DNA of 64,000 nt from Zingiber officinale (taxonomy: Eukaryota; Streptophyta; Magnoliopsida; Zingiberales; Zingiberaceae): assembly GCF_018446385.1 (NCBI RefSeq), contig NC_056002.1, positions 43,878,032 through 43,942,031 on the forward strand, given 5' to 3'. Both the position numbers and the translations under genes were made by a program. The notes under the pieces are model-generated. The model was not told where the DNA came from, searched no databases, and saw nothing but the letters and a program-made list of their open reading frames with translations. Below are positions 21,545-33,145 of this stretch, in pieces (the first letter of the stretch is position 1; the number at the start of each line of letters is the position of its first letter).

Positions 21545-23286
21545 TGTTAGGATGTATACTAAAAGTCTAATTTTTTGTATAAACATTTATTTTGAAATGA
21601 GAATCACATTAGTCAAATGTCTGCATTTAGTAAAATGCAGTTGTCCATTTAATTTATATTATAGATAACATGGTGTGTTGTGTCACACAGAAGATCATGT
21701 TATCAGTTCCTTATAAATTATAAATAGTAGCTCACAACCAAGATGGATTGGGATAAACCATTGGAAAGGTTGTAATGTAATTTGGTACTAGTTTATCTTG
21801 ACTATAAAATTATACTAGTACACTATGTGTGTATTGAGTAGGACTATTTGAGGTTGTTTTTTTATACTGACTGCATAAAATAACATAACCTCTGTTATTA
21901 TGGATATGTGTACTCTTAATCCCGATATAATAACAAGCATATATACTTAGTATTTATTTCTTTAATTTATCAATGGGTGAGATTTATTCGTTAAATCAAT
22001 AGGTCCGATAAGTTGGAAAATAATATTATTTATATGGTGTGTTGTTGATTATAGAAGGAAACTGTGTCCTAATTATCTAGGTTGATGATGTCCCCTTGAG
22101 GAGCTCATAAGGATTGTCATGTAAATCCTGCAGGTGGACTTAGTCTGACATGACAATGAAGTTGAGTGGTACTACTCTTGGAGTTAGATATTAATTAAGT
22201 GAGTTGTCAGTAACTCATTTAATTAATGGACATTCGATATCTTAAACACAGGAAGATTAATGCACTCATGATAAGAAGGAGCCCATAATGTAATATGGGA
22301 TTGGTGCGGTAGTTCAATAATAATTCTTTAGTGATATGAGTTATTATTGATGAACTTGAGTTGAGTGTTCGGGTCAAATACAGGAAGCTCAAGTTCATCT
22401 GGAGACAAAAATCAATTCATTCTCTCGGTCCCTGTTGTAGCATCTATAAAGCCTTGTATCCACAAAATCTACTTCTTACCCAACTAATGGGCCGGACACA
22501 TCCTTGCTTGGTGCAAGGGGGCGGCCAAGCATTAACTTGGAGCCCAAGAGGTGGCCGACCAAGTTTGGTGCCCAAGCAAGGGGCCGACCACATATGATTA
22601 AAAGGAGAGATTTTATTTTTTTGTTTAAATCTTTCTTTTTATAGCCATCCACATGGTTTTAAAAGAGAGTTTTAAATTTTAAAATCTTTCCTTTTATAGC
22701 TATCTACAAAGGTTTAAAAGAGATATTTTAATCTTTCCTTTTTTGTAGTTATCTATAATGTTTAAAAAGAGATATTTTAATTTTGACAAAACTTTCCTTT
22801 TTTGTAACCATGATTTAAAAGAAAAGTTTTAATTTTAATCATTCATTTTTTGTACCCTTCTACATTATTTAAAAGAGAGAGATTAATTTTAAAAATTTCC
22901 TTTTGTAGCCATCACAATAGGGAATTTAAAAGAGAGATATTTTAATTATTATTATTTTTTTGCCATGACCAAGGATTATAAAAGAGCGGTAGAGGGTGCC
23001 TTATGAAACAGACATATCTCTACAATTTCTCTCCTCTCTTTTCCTTGGTGCCCGACCTCTCTCGCTTTCCTCTTCCTAAGGCCGGTGGCACCTTGTTTCT
23101 TCTCTCCCTTTCTTCTTTCTAACGCTGGCACCCATCTCTTCTTGGTGGTCGAAACTTGAAAGAAAAGAAGGAGCACTTGGTGGCCGGTTGCTTGAGAGGA
23201 AGAAGAAGAGAAGAAAATTTCCTATTTTGGCATTCCTTGGTGGCCGAAATTTCTTGGAGGAGAAGAAGTGGTTCCGGTGGATTTCA
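21545..23286 (+). mobile_element. LTR of copia X, interrupted by chromovirus B
   Basis: It begins TGTTAGGATGTATACTAAAA immediately after the broken Ale-like pol. It has an LTR-like mix of regulatory sequence, a tandem AT-rich region and a CT-rich leader rich in 'tggccg' and 'ttccttctt'. It stops abruptly where chromovirus B starts; the five bases before B (TTTCA) should be the left copy of B's target duplication. The 3' part of this LTR is not found after B, so it was lost in the deletion at 31613. The reverse-transcriptase segment at 44737-46280 is on the same strand and probably belongs to the same element (inference). Confidence 0.65.
22598..22960 (+). repeat. ~60-bp imperfect tandem repeats within the copia X LTR
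   Basis: About six copies of a motif of the form TTTAAAAGAGAGATTTTAA followed by CTTTCCTTTTGTAGCC and 'atctaca'. Unit lengths and sequence vary, so this is an old LTR minisatellite. Confidence 0.6.
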
Positions 23287-26200
23287 TGTAACGACCCAAT
23301 TTTCCCTATTTCGAGTTTCAAATGTCCATAAAAATATTTGGAAATGCCTTTAAAATATTCTAGAGATTTTTAGAAATTTTTAGAGTATTTTTACGTAATT
23401 TTTGGAGGTCGTTTAGTTTGTTTACAAAAAGAAAGAAGTTTTGACAAAAAAATCGTTAAAGGTGGGACTCGAACTTGTGACCTCGGGTCGGATTGACCCA
23501 ACCGGACACAGCCCAACCAACCGGGCTACGGGCGTTTGGTTAACTTAGGAAGGGGAGAAGTATATTTAAGGTATAGTTATAATTATAACCCGAGGATAAG
23601 AAAAGAAACTTAGGTTTTTATTTTCCGGGAAAAACCTAAAGATTTCCTCTCGAAATTCCTCTCCTCCTCTCGTTCGCGTGCGGCGGCTGTGCGGGCGGAG
23701 AGCACACCGAGGCGACGGCGCTAGGGTTCCTCTCTGGTGCCGGCGAAAGGACTCTTCCGGCCGATCTTCAAGCTTCACCGTGCGTGATCATCCCAACGGA
23801 AGGAGCTCGGAAGCACAAAGGAGTTGCGGAGAAGCTTCGCCCGAACCCTAAAAGCCTCCTTCCTTCCTTCTCGGTTGTAAGTGCAGGAAAACCCTAGGTA
23901 AGTACTACTCACCTGTGGTAGGAGTTGCTCCGAGTTTCGATTTTCTTCCTTGCTTCCGGATTTCACAGTGCCGAGTAGAAATACATGTTAGGGCTTTCTT
24001 CCTTGCTTCCGGATTTGGTTGTGCCGAATTTCTTGTGTTAGGGATATGGTTCCTCTTGTTTAGGATCATGTTGTGCAGAATTTTCTTTACCAAGGTTGTT
24101 TCGGGTCTATAGTACAATTGGGATCAGAAGCTGTGGGTAACAGCTTTCTATAGTTTTTCCTTGCTTTGTACAGAATTTTGGAACCTGACATAGTAGATTT
24201 ACTTCTTGTACATGATTAGCTTGGAATTGATAAGCCGTGTAGCCCTAAAATGTGTGCTCGGTTTGTATTTGGCTCTTTGCTGTGGACTGAACAGTATCAA
24301 CCTTTCAAATTCCCTTTTTGCTGCCGTGAGTCCTTATAGGAAGTTGAGAAGAAGCTTTAAGTAATTTGAGTAGTTTCCATTAGCAATTAGTTGAGCATGT
24401 GTAATTTCCCTTGCTGCTATGATACTCAAATTAAATTGTTTAGTTTTCCTTGCCAATTAATGAGCATGAACAGATTCGAATCTGGGTTATCAATGATAAT
24501 TTTCTTTTGTTGGTTAATTTTTCTTTTGCTGCCCTAGCTTGGTTAATCTACCTTTGCTGCCATGGGTTTGTTAAAGAAGAGGAGAAGGAAATTTGAATGG
24601 GTTTAGCATGTTGTTTAGATTTTTCCTATGTTGTTTAGATCATTCCCTTGCTGTTTAGTTTTTGTTTGCTAATAGTAAAGCATGAGCAATTATCCATTGC
24701 TAATAATTAAGCAAGATCAAATTTGTTTTCTGTTGCTCCATTTTGTAGCATGATTAGTAAGGTTAGATTAGCTTTCTTTTGCTTTTATCACAGCATGTTT
24801 AGGAAATCTAAATAAGCTCTCTTTTGCCCTATTTTACAGCATGTTTAGTAAGTCCGAGTTAGCTATCTTTTTGCCTATTTTATAGCACGTTAAAGAAGCC
24901 TGAAGTTGTATTCTTTTGCTTTACTTATAGCATGTTTAGAAAGTTTAAAGTAACATTCTGTTGCCTATTTTACAGCATGTTTAGAAGGCTCAAAGTTGTT
25001 TCTTTTGCCCTATTCTATAGCATGATTAGTAAGGTTAGATTAGCTTTCTTTTGCTTTTATCACAGCATGTTTAGGAAATCTAAATAAGCTCTCTTTTGGT
25101 TTATTTTACAGCATGTTTAGAAAGTCCAAGTTAGCTTTCTTTTGCTCTATTTTACAGCATGTTTAGGAAATCCAAATTAGCTTTCTTTTTCTTTATTTTA
25201 TAACATGCTTAGAGAGTTCAAATCTGCTTCCCTTGTGTTATTTTTATATAGCATGCTTGGTTAGTTGTAATCCTATACTTGTTAGAAATATCTACAGGAT
25301 TTTAATAAACTCTAACAAAGGATTATAAGAAGCATGAGTAAAGAAAAAGACTAAAGTCTAGTTAAAAAGAGATAACAAGTAAATTAAAGTAAGAGGCTAG
25401 TATCCGACTTCCGAGGTTGTCGTTAAACAAATCCAGGTGACCAATTCCGAGGTCTTGGCCCTGGTAAGACCGAGGTCTTTATCCTCATAGGGCTGGAGGC
25501 TCGCTACCCCAGTCACTATTAGAGAGCGGGCAAAGCAAAGATGGTACTAAGCCTGGGCCCAAAGAAGAAAAGAAAAGTTAAGTAAAAGAAAGAAAGAAGA
25601 AGAAAGTAAAAGATAGAAATTAAAAGATTAATTTCTATTACAAGGATATAAGAAAATATAATAAGTTTTATGCTTAGAATAAATAAAAAGTTAGTTTCTT
25701 TAATTCTAAGCTTACAGTGTTCATTTCTTATTATCCTATTAGATAGTGAGCATGTTTAGTATTCAGTTTCATTTTCTATATACCATGAGCACATGCAGAT
25801 TTGCTTTAGCATTTCAGTTTCAGTATTATTGCATTTCTTTTATGCGCTTCGAGTTTTTGTGAGATAGATTAGTACTTACTAAGCGTTTTCGCTTATAGAT
25901 CTTTTGTTTTTTTTCCTCCTACCGCAGATAAAGGAAGAGCTAAGATATGAAGGGAGACGATAGGATGGTGGTTGTGATGAAGGTGTGTGATGTTTGGACT
26001 GTGGAGAGATCCAGGATTAGCTGACAAACCTGTTAAGACCTTCTATTTAATTCTTTTAGATTGCCTTAAGTGTTATTTTGAGTTGAGATTGTATTTAAGT
26101 TATTCCGCACTTGTATGTAGTTCACTTGTATTATTCGTGGAGTGATGTAGTTGGTTGCTTACTAGAGTAGTTTCTTTCTTTTACTGTTGATTTATTACTG

Positions 26201-26411
26201 CGTGGTTATGAATAAAATGTGTTCCAACCGCCTGTGGCTGCGTATATATTGTTTGTATTATGGATTTGGTCACCGGTACAGGGGAGACTCTGTCGAAATT
26301 TTTCGGTAGGGTTTTCATGTGATTTTTTTAATCATACCGGTTAAGTAGAGTTAGTAGTTAAGTAACGGTCATCCTTAGAGAATAGTAGTAGTAAGAAGGG
26401 TGGTCGTTACA
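23287..26411 (+). repeat. 5' LTR of chromovirus B
   Basis: 3,125 bp. TATA-like TATATTTAAG at 23561 is followed by a GC-rich leader with a splice-donor-like CCTAGGTAAGTAC near 23893. The middle contains many diverged 'agcatgtttag' repeats (about 24600-25250). The end carries GGTCACCGGTACAGGGGAGA and a TAG triplet run before GTTACA. Confidence 0.9.
23446..23530 (-). promoter_or_regulatory. tRNA-like box A/box B unit with T-run, 5' LTR of B
   Basis: On the minus strand TAGCCCGGTTGG (23528-23517) matches the box A consensus at 11 of 12 positions and AGTTCGAGTCC (23475-23465) matches box B at 10 of 11. A run of seven T follows 12 nt later. The unit lies in U3 just upstream of the TATA-like box and points away from the element. 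It looks like a complete internal RNA polymerase III promoter with terminator. Confidence 0.65.
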
Positions 26412-26799
26412 TTTGGTATCAGAGCAGTGTTCCATTCTCCAGCATCACACACACATCAGCATCATCCTTGCCGTCTCCAAGTAAGAAAGTATTTAAATCC
26501 TTTCTTTATTCTGCTTTCCTTATTATTAACTGCAGTATAGAGTACTTATTTTTTTTTAGTACTAAAGTAAGATAGAAGATTTAGTTTCCCTTTTCTTTAT
26601 TCATATTTATGTATGATTAGAAGGGTTAGAGAGAGGATACCAAGTCTTTTTCTTTGCATAATTAGATGTTAAAAAAAAAAAGATGTCCCCGTACCGTTCG
26701 TACTGAGAACCAAGATCAGGAGAACGAAGAGCTTAGATCAACTGAGCCCAATCTCTCTGAAGTTGTTGCCTAACTCCAGAGACAAGTAGCATAGCAGCA

Positions 26800-27319
26800 G
26801 TAAGTGATTGCCAATCTGATGGCAAACCAGCCAGCAGTTCCTCCCCCTCCTCCAGCTATCACTGCAGAGGCTCCAGTGGTAATTGAGACTCCACCAGCTA
26901 CCCAGGGAGCCGTCACAGCACCCCAGAGACCAGAAGCTTGTCTTATACAGTGGCTGAAGCTGAAACCAGAGAGCTTCTTAGGCACGACTGAGCCCTGGGA
27001 TGCCCAGGTTTGGTTTAAAACACTAGAGAGTACTATGAAGCTTCTTGACTGGCCAGAAGTCGAGAAGGTCAAGTGCGCCTCTTTCTGCCCGTCTGGAGAT
27101 GCTCGTATGTGGTGGGAGAGGATAAAGACCAAGAGAGCAGCCGATCAGATGAGCTGGGCAGATTTTCAATCAGAGTTCTATGAAGAGTTCTTCCACCTGC
27201 AGATTACCAACAAGCACTACGAGGAGTTTATAGAGTTCAAGCCAGCCAAGATAGAAGACAAGACAGTAGGGAGCCCGGAGCCCCAGTCAAGTAAGTGCAG
27301 AAGAACAGAAAGAAGGTAA
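26800..27319 (+). pseudogene. Gag remnant of chromovirus B
   Basis: The open frame reads a Pro-rich N-terminus and the gypsy capsid entry (LIQWLKLKPESFLGTTEPWDA, WFKTLESTMKLLDWP, CASFCPSGDARMWWE, DFQSEFYEEFF). Several stops lie upstream of 26804 in the first ~35 codons. After NKHYEEFIEF the frame jumps directly to PAKIEDKTVG, skipping about 55 codons that element D still has. The C-terminal zinc knuckle is absent. Gag normally packages RNA; this copy cannot make a complete one. Confidence 0.8.
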
Positions 27320-30218
27320 GAAAGAGGGGGTTCGGGTGGTCTGTGAATATCCCGAAGTATTCCCAGCAGATCTACCTGGACTACCTCTTAATAAATGAGT
27401 GGATTTGAGATTGAATTGGTTCCTAGAACCGGTCCAATTTCAAAAGCTCCGTATCGCATGTCTCCAGCAGAGCTGAAGGAGTTACAAGAACAACTACAGG
27501 AGTTACTTGACAAAGGCTTCATTCGCCCTAGTCATTCACCCCGGGGAGCTCCAGAGTTGTTCGTTAAGAAGAAAGACGGATCCGTGCTAATGTGCATAGA
27601 TTCCAGAACGCTGAGCAACGTAGCAGTTAAGGACAAGTACCCCCCTTCCCAAGATCGATGACTTATTTGATCAGTAAAGAGGGGCAACAGTATTCTCGAA
27701 GATAGAACTGCGCTCTGGGTACCATCAGCTGAAGGTGAAAGAAAGAGATATACCCAGAGCGGCGTTCAGGACCAGATATGGACACTACGAGTTTGTAGTT
27801 ATGCCTTTTGGAGTGACCAATGCACCTGCGGTCTTCATGAACTTAATGAACAGAGTGTTCAGAGAATATCTTGACAAATTTGTCATTGTATTCATTGACG
27901 ACATTCTGGTCTATTCAAGGACCCCAGAGGAGCATGACCCGCACTTGAGGATAGTACTGCAGACTCTTCAGCAGAAGCAACTTTATGCTAAATTCTCTAA
28001 GTGCGAGTTCTGGTTAAATCAGGTGACATTTTTGGGTCACATAATTTCTAAAGAAGACATTCAAGTGGATCCAGCCAAAGTGGAAGCGGTCAACAAATGG
28101 AGTAGACCCAAGAACGTCAGAGAGATCAGAAGCTTCCTTGGTTTAGCAGGGTATTACAGGAAATTCGTAGAGGACTTTTCCAGGATAGCTTCTCCACTAA
28201 CAACCCTCACCAGAAAGAACAAGAGATTCGAATGGTCAGATAAATGTGGGCAGAGCTTCCAAGAGCTAAAGAAGAGATTGATTAGTGCTCTCATTCTGAC
28301 TGTTCCATAGAGCGACAAGAGTTTCGACATCTACAGTGATGCTTCCAAGATGGGCTTAGGAGCTGTACTCATGCAAGAAGGAAAAGTCATAACTTATGCT
28401 TCCAGACAACTCAAATATTATGAGAAGAACTACCCTACTCATGATCTTGAGCAAGCAGCTGTGGTTTTTGCACTTAAACTCTGGCGACATTATTTGTATG
28501 GAGTTCAGTGTAGAATCTTCACAGATCATCAGAGTCTTAAGTACTTCTTCACTCAGAAGGACTTAAACATGAGACAGCGCAGGTGGCTGGAGTTGGTCAA
28601 AGATTACGACTGTGAAATCCTCTACCACCCAGGCAAAGCTAACAAAGTAGCAGATGCACTCAGCAGAAAATCTAGTGCATCCCTGATGTCTTTGTCATCA
28701 TTAGCCCTGCCACTGCAGGAGTTATCAAATTTTGGACTTGAAATTATCGAAGGACAGCTCTCTGCATTGACCTTAGAGGCTACATTGCTTGTGGAGATAC
28801 AGAGAAAGCAAAATGAAGATCCGGACATCCAGAAGATCAAGCAGGGGATACAGAAAGAAGACAACTCAGAGTTTAGAGTAACAGATAGCGGAATTCTTTA
28901 TCAAGGGAGTCGCATTTGCGTGCCCTATGATGAAGAACTGAGGAAGAAGATCTTTGAAGAAGCTCACAGCACACCATACTCCATGCATCCTGGTTCTTCC
29001 AAGATGTACCAAGATGTGAAACAGAGGTTTTGGTGGTCAGGACTCAAAAGAGACGTTGCTAAATATGTCAGTACCTGCTTGACATGCCAGAGGGTCAAAG
29101 CAGAATACTAGAGACCAGGAGGAGTTCTTCAGCCTCTTCCAATACCAGAATGGAAATGTGATGACATATCCATGAACTTCATAACAGGTCTTCCAAGAAC
29201 CACCAATGGATATGATGCGATATGGGTAATAGTAGATCGATTGACCAAGTCTGCTCACTTCCTAGCCATCAAGGTGTCCCATTCCATAGAGCAGTTGGCC
29301 CAGCTATATGTTAAAGAGGTAGTCAGACTTCATGGAGTTCCTAAATCTATCATTTCTGATAGAGATGGGCGCTTCACCTCACACTTTTGGGAGTGCGTTC
29401 AGAATGCACTAGGCACCAAACTCAAGTTCAGCACAACTTTCCATCCTCAGACAGACAGAGCGAGTAAATCAGATTTTAGAAGATATGCTCAGAGCTTGTG
29501 TGCTGGATTTCAAGGGAAGTTGGTGCAAGTATCTGTGCTTAACTGAATTTACCTACAACAATAGTTATCAGGCGACCATCAAGATGGCACCATATGAGGC
29601 ACTGTATGGCAGGAAATGCATATCACCCCTTTGCTGGCAAGAAGCAGGTGAGAGAAAAGAAATGGAAGTAGAGATGGGCATTCAGACAGAGCTGATAGAT
29701 GAGACTACTCAGGCGATCCAGAAAATCAGACAGAGAATTGAAACTGCCCAAAGCAGACAGAAGAGTTATGCTGACACACGCCGTAGGCCACTGGAATTCC
29801 AAGTAGGGGATTCAGTCTTCCTCAAGGTCACTCTTATGAAGGGAGTGATGAGATTTAGCAAGAAGGACAAATTAAGTCCTCGCTATGTAGGACCTTACCT
29901 GATCATAGAGAGGATTGGGAAAGTAGCTTACAGGCTGGACTTACCACAAGACATGTTAGCAATACATAATGTATTTCATGTCTCCATGCTAAAGAAGTGT
30001 CTCCATGACCGAGCCAAGTGATTCAGCCTCAGTCAGTGCAGATCCAAGAGGATCTTAGTTATGAGAGCAGACCTACACAGATAGTGGACAGAGCAGTCAA
30101 GAGATTAAGAAACAAAGAAGTACCACTAGTGAAGGTCGTCTGGCAGAACCAGAAGCACGAGGAAATCACTTGGGAGCGGGAGGACAGTATGAGACAGAAG
30201 TATCTAGAGCTATTCTAA
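27320..30218 (+). pseudogene. Pol remnant of chromovirus B (RT, RNase H, integrase, chromodomain)
   Basis: Protease is missing: sequence passes from gag to the pre-RT motif VRVVCEYPEVFPADLPGLP. Reverse transcriptase is at ~27395-28310, with catalytic FIDDILVYS at ~27890. RNase H begins at 28335 ([13 protein letters not shown]). The integrase zinc domain lies at ~28950-29105 ([20 protein letters not shown]) and the integrase core at ~29160-29560. A chromodomain-like end (VKVVWQNQKHEEITWERED) closes at 30218. Damage includes a frameshift near 27645, stops at ~27675, 28308 and 29109, the first catalytic Asp of integrase changed to Asn (SMNFITGLP), a deletion near 29460 that removes the region of the catalytic Glu, and a shift at ~30018. 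Confidence 0.85.
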
Positions 30219-30253
30219 GTTCGAGGACGAACTTTTTATAAGGTATGGGGGAT

Positions 30254-31613
30254 TGTAACGACCCAATTTTCCCTATTTCGAGTTTCAAATGTCCATAAAA
30301 ATATTTGGAAATGCCTTTAAAATATTCTAGAGATTTTTAGAAATTTTTAGAGTATTTTTACGTAATTTTTGGAGGTTGTTTAGTTTGTTTACAAAAAGAA
30401 AGAAGTTTTGACAAAAAAAATCGTTGAAGGTGGGACTCGAACTTGTGACCTCGGGTCGGATTGACCCAACCGGACACAACCCAACCAACCGGGCTACGGG
30501 CGTTTGGTTAACTTAAGAAGGGGAGAAGTATATTTAAGGTATAGTTATAATTATAACCCGAGGATAAGAAAAGAAACTTAGGTTTTTATTTTCCGGGAAA
30601 AACCTAAAGATTTCCTCTCGAAATTCCTCTCCTCCTCTCGTTCGCGTGCGGCGGCTGTGCGGGCGGAGAGCACACCGAGGCGACGACGCTAGGGTTCCAC
30701 TCTGGTGCCGGCGAAAGGACTCTTCCGGCCGATCTTCAAGCTTCACCGTGCGTGATCATCCCAACGGAAGGAGCTCGGAAGCACAAAGGAGTTGCGGAGA
30801 AGCTTCGCCCGAACCCTAAAAGCCTCCTTCCTTCCTTCTCGGTTGTAAGTGCAGGAAAACCCTAGGTAAGTACTACTCACCTGTGGTAGGAGTTGCTCCG
30901 AGTTTCGATTTTCTTCCTTGCTTCCGGATTTCACAGTGCCGAGTAGAAATACATGTTAGGGCTTTCTTCCTTGCTTCCGGATTTGGTTGTGCCGAATTTC
31001 TTGTGTTAGGGATATGGTTCCTCTTGTTTAGGATCATGTTGTGCAGAATTTTCTTTACCAAGGTTGTTTCGGGTCTATAGTACAATTGGGATCAGAAGCT
31101 GTGGGTAACAGCTTTCTATAGTTTTTCCTTGCTTTGTACAGAATTTTGGAACCTGACATAGTAGATTTACTTCTTGTACATGATTAGCTTGGAATTGATA
31201 AGCCGTGTAGCCCTAAAATGTATGCTCGGTTTGTATTTGGCTCTTTGCTGTGGACTGAACAGTATCAACCCTTCAAATTCCCTTTTTGCTGCCGTGAGTC
31301 CTTATAGGAAGTTGAGAAGAAGCTTTAAGTAATTTGAGTAGTTTCCATTAGCAATTAGTTGAGCATGTGTAATTTCCCTTGCTGCTATGATACTCAAATT
31401 AAATTGTTTAGTTTTCCTTGCCAATTAATGAGCATGAACAGATTCGAATCTGGGTTATCAATGATAATTTTCTTTTGTTGGTTAATTTTTTTTTTGCTGC
31501 CTGGTTAATCTACCTTTGCTGCCATGGGTTTGTTAAAGAAGAGGAGAAGGAAATTTGAATGGGTTTAGCATGTTGTTTAGATTTTTCCTATGTTGTTTAG
31601 ATCATTCCCTTGT
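30254..31613 (+). repeat. Truncated 3' LTR of chromovirus B
   Basis: Nearly identical to the first 1.36 kb of the 5' LTR, including an identical tRNA-like unit. It ends in ATTCCCTTG where the 5' LTR continues CTGTTTAG. Confidence 0.9.
30413..30498 (-). promoter_or_regulatory. tRNA-like unit, 3' LTR of B
   Basis: Same box A (30496-30485) and box B (30443-30433) as in the 5' LTR, with eight T on the minus strand ending the unit. Confidence 0.65.
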
Positions 31614-32367
31614 TCATGCTTGTGTGAGATGTTTATATTTCTATTCTTTGATTGATTGATATGGAGGATTGTTGATCCCGCAAAGGGGATACCTTAGAGC
31701 ATATTGACCATGGTACCCTAGTGACAGGGGTAACCCTTTCCGGACGTCTAAGACGTTCCCTCAAAAGGAGAGACAATCCCTTAGGAACTACTGCTCTCAT
31801 AAAGAGAGTGCTCTAGATCGTATACCCGAGGGGCCCTAGTGACAAGGGTAACCCGTTCACGGACGTCTAGGACATTCTCTTGAAAGGAGAGGCAATTCCT
31901 CCATAAGGAAGTAGGTAACCGTACCGAACCTCTACCCTTATCCTTATTGTTCTTTACGAGATATGTATCCCAGTGATCTACCGAGCCACCCTCGTGACAG
32001 GGGGTTAACCGTTATAGAATTTCACAGGGATCGTCTCTACGTGATACTTAGGGATACTGGCCAATCTAACTTCCTGCAAGAGTATTGACATAGAGGATAG
32101 AAACTAAGCAATCAATGTAATATCTCCTAGTATTATAATGAAACCAAAATCCTAGAATCCCTATCCCAAAGCTCATTCCCTCCAAGATCGATTCTCTCTC
32201 TTCTCACTTTCCTCTTCTCTCTCTCTTACTCTCCTTTCTCACCAATCTTAGGTTTGTCTAGATAACTTAATTTGCGATATCTCTAGTGCTTAATCAATAG
32301 TCCATGTGGATTCGACAAATCTTTTATATTACTGACGACGAATCCGTACACTTGCGGAATCGTAACA
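31614..32367 (+). repeat. Partial 5' LTR of the Athila-like element
   Basis: Matches 43983-44736 closely. It contains an internal tandem duplication: 'ccctagtgacaggggtaacc...gacgtctaagacgttc' at ~31720 and again near 31830, with a third weaker copy near 31990. The upstream part of this LTR was lost at the junction with chromovirus B. Confidence 0.8.
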
Positions 32368-32648
32368 AGTTTTTAGCGGCGTTACCAGGGACTGTTCGCA
32401 TTAACATTAGTAGATTAGCAATTTAGTTAATTTAGACTTGTGAATAGTTTTGTTTTTCCATTTTCATATTTCAAAAAAAAATCTACATTTTGTTTCTTGT
32501 CTTTCAATTTTGCATTTATTTTTTTTACAATTTAAATTCTGCATTTTGTCTCTTATTTTTTATATAGCATTTTACTTCTCATATATTGTTTTTAGATATC
32601 TTGAGCACTAACATGTCAAGTAGGGCTTCAAGATAATGTTTCACACCT

Positions 32649-32864
32649 ATGAGTGCAAGACCCATATCTCTCATTGATAAAGGCTATGATCTAGAAGTGC
32701 AACTTGAGTTTCTTTGTGGAGAATGTGGTAGCACGTCTCATCCAACTGCCTTATACCGCTTCTTCCAAAATACTGCTAACTCTTTTACGGAACTTCAGCA
32801 CTTATTCCAACCTCAACTTCAAGATACGTATGAGCAGGTTCCTGATACTTACGACTATGACTGA
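32649..32864 (+). pseudogene. Short gag-like remnant of the Athila-like element
   Basis: 71 codons (ISLIDKGYDLEVQLEF, then CGECGSTSHPTALY and a Gln/Tyr-rich tail). The C..C....H pattern resembles half a zinc knuckle. Position after the primer-binding site suggests a gag relic; no capsid domain is visible. Confidence 0.35.
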
Positions 32865-33145
32865 GGAGATTATCAAATTCAGGACTTTCAACCTCAATTA
32901 ATTCTGGAGCAGAGTGAGTAGTCATTTGCCCAACACCAAAACTCTGACCCACCTCAGCACTACAATCAGGATTGGAGGGATTATCAAAATTTTGATTATA
33001 GAAGTGTGCAAGGTGTTGATCATTATTTTCAAGCATCTCAGAGTTTCAGGATGATTTTTCACTGGACAGACCACATCATTCACAACCAGATGAGCAGATT
33101 GATTTAGATGACTCCCAACACACAAATATCCTTGCTCCAAGTCAG

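Larger units (their letters stand above)
23287..31613 (+). mobile_element. Chromovirus B (Tekay/Del-type Ty3/gypsy), defective, 3' LTR truncated
   Basis: The 5' LTR spans 23287-26411 (TGTAACGACCC...GTCGTTACA). A tRNA-iMet primer-binding site TGGTATCAGAGC starts at 26414. Gag and pol remnants follow, then a polypurine tract (GGTATGGGGGA) just before the 3' LTR at 30254. The 3' LTR stops at 31613, less than half of its length, and abuts an Athila-like LTR at a shared CTTG. The protease-reverse transcriptase-RNase H-integrase-chromodomain order and the C-terminal chromodomain mark it as a chromovirus. The two LTRs differ at only about nine positions over ~1,360 bp by eye, so the insertion is young although the coding region is badly broken. 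Confidence 0.9.
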
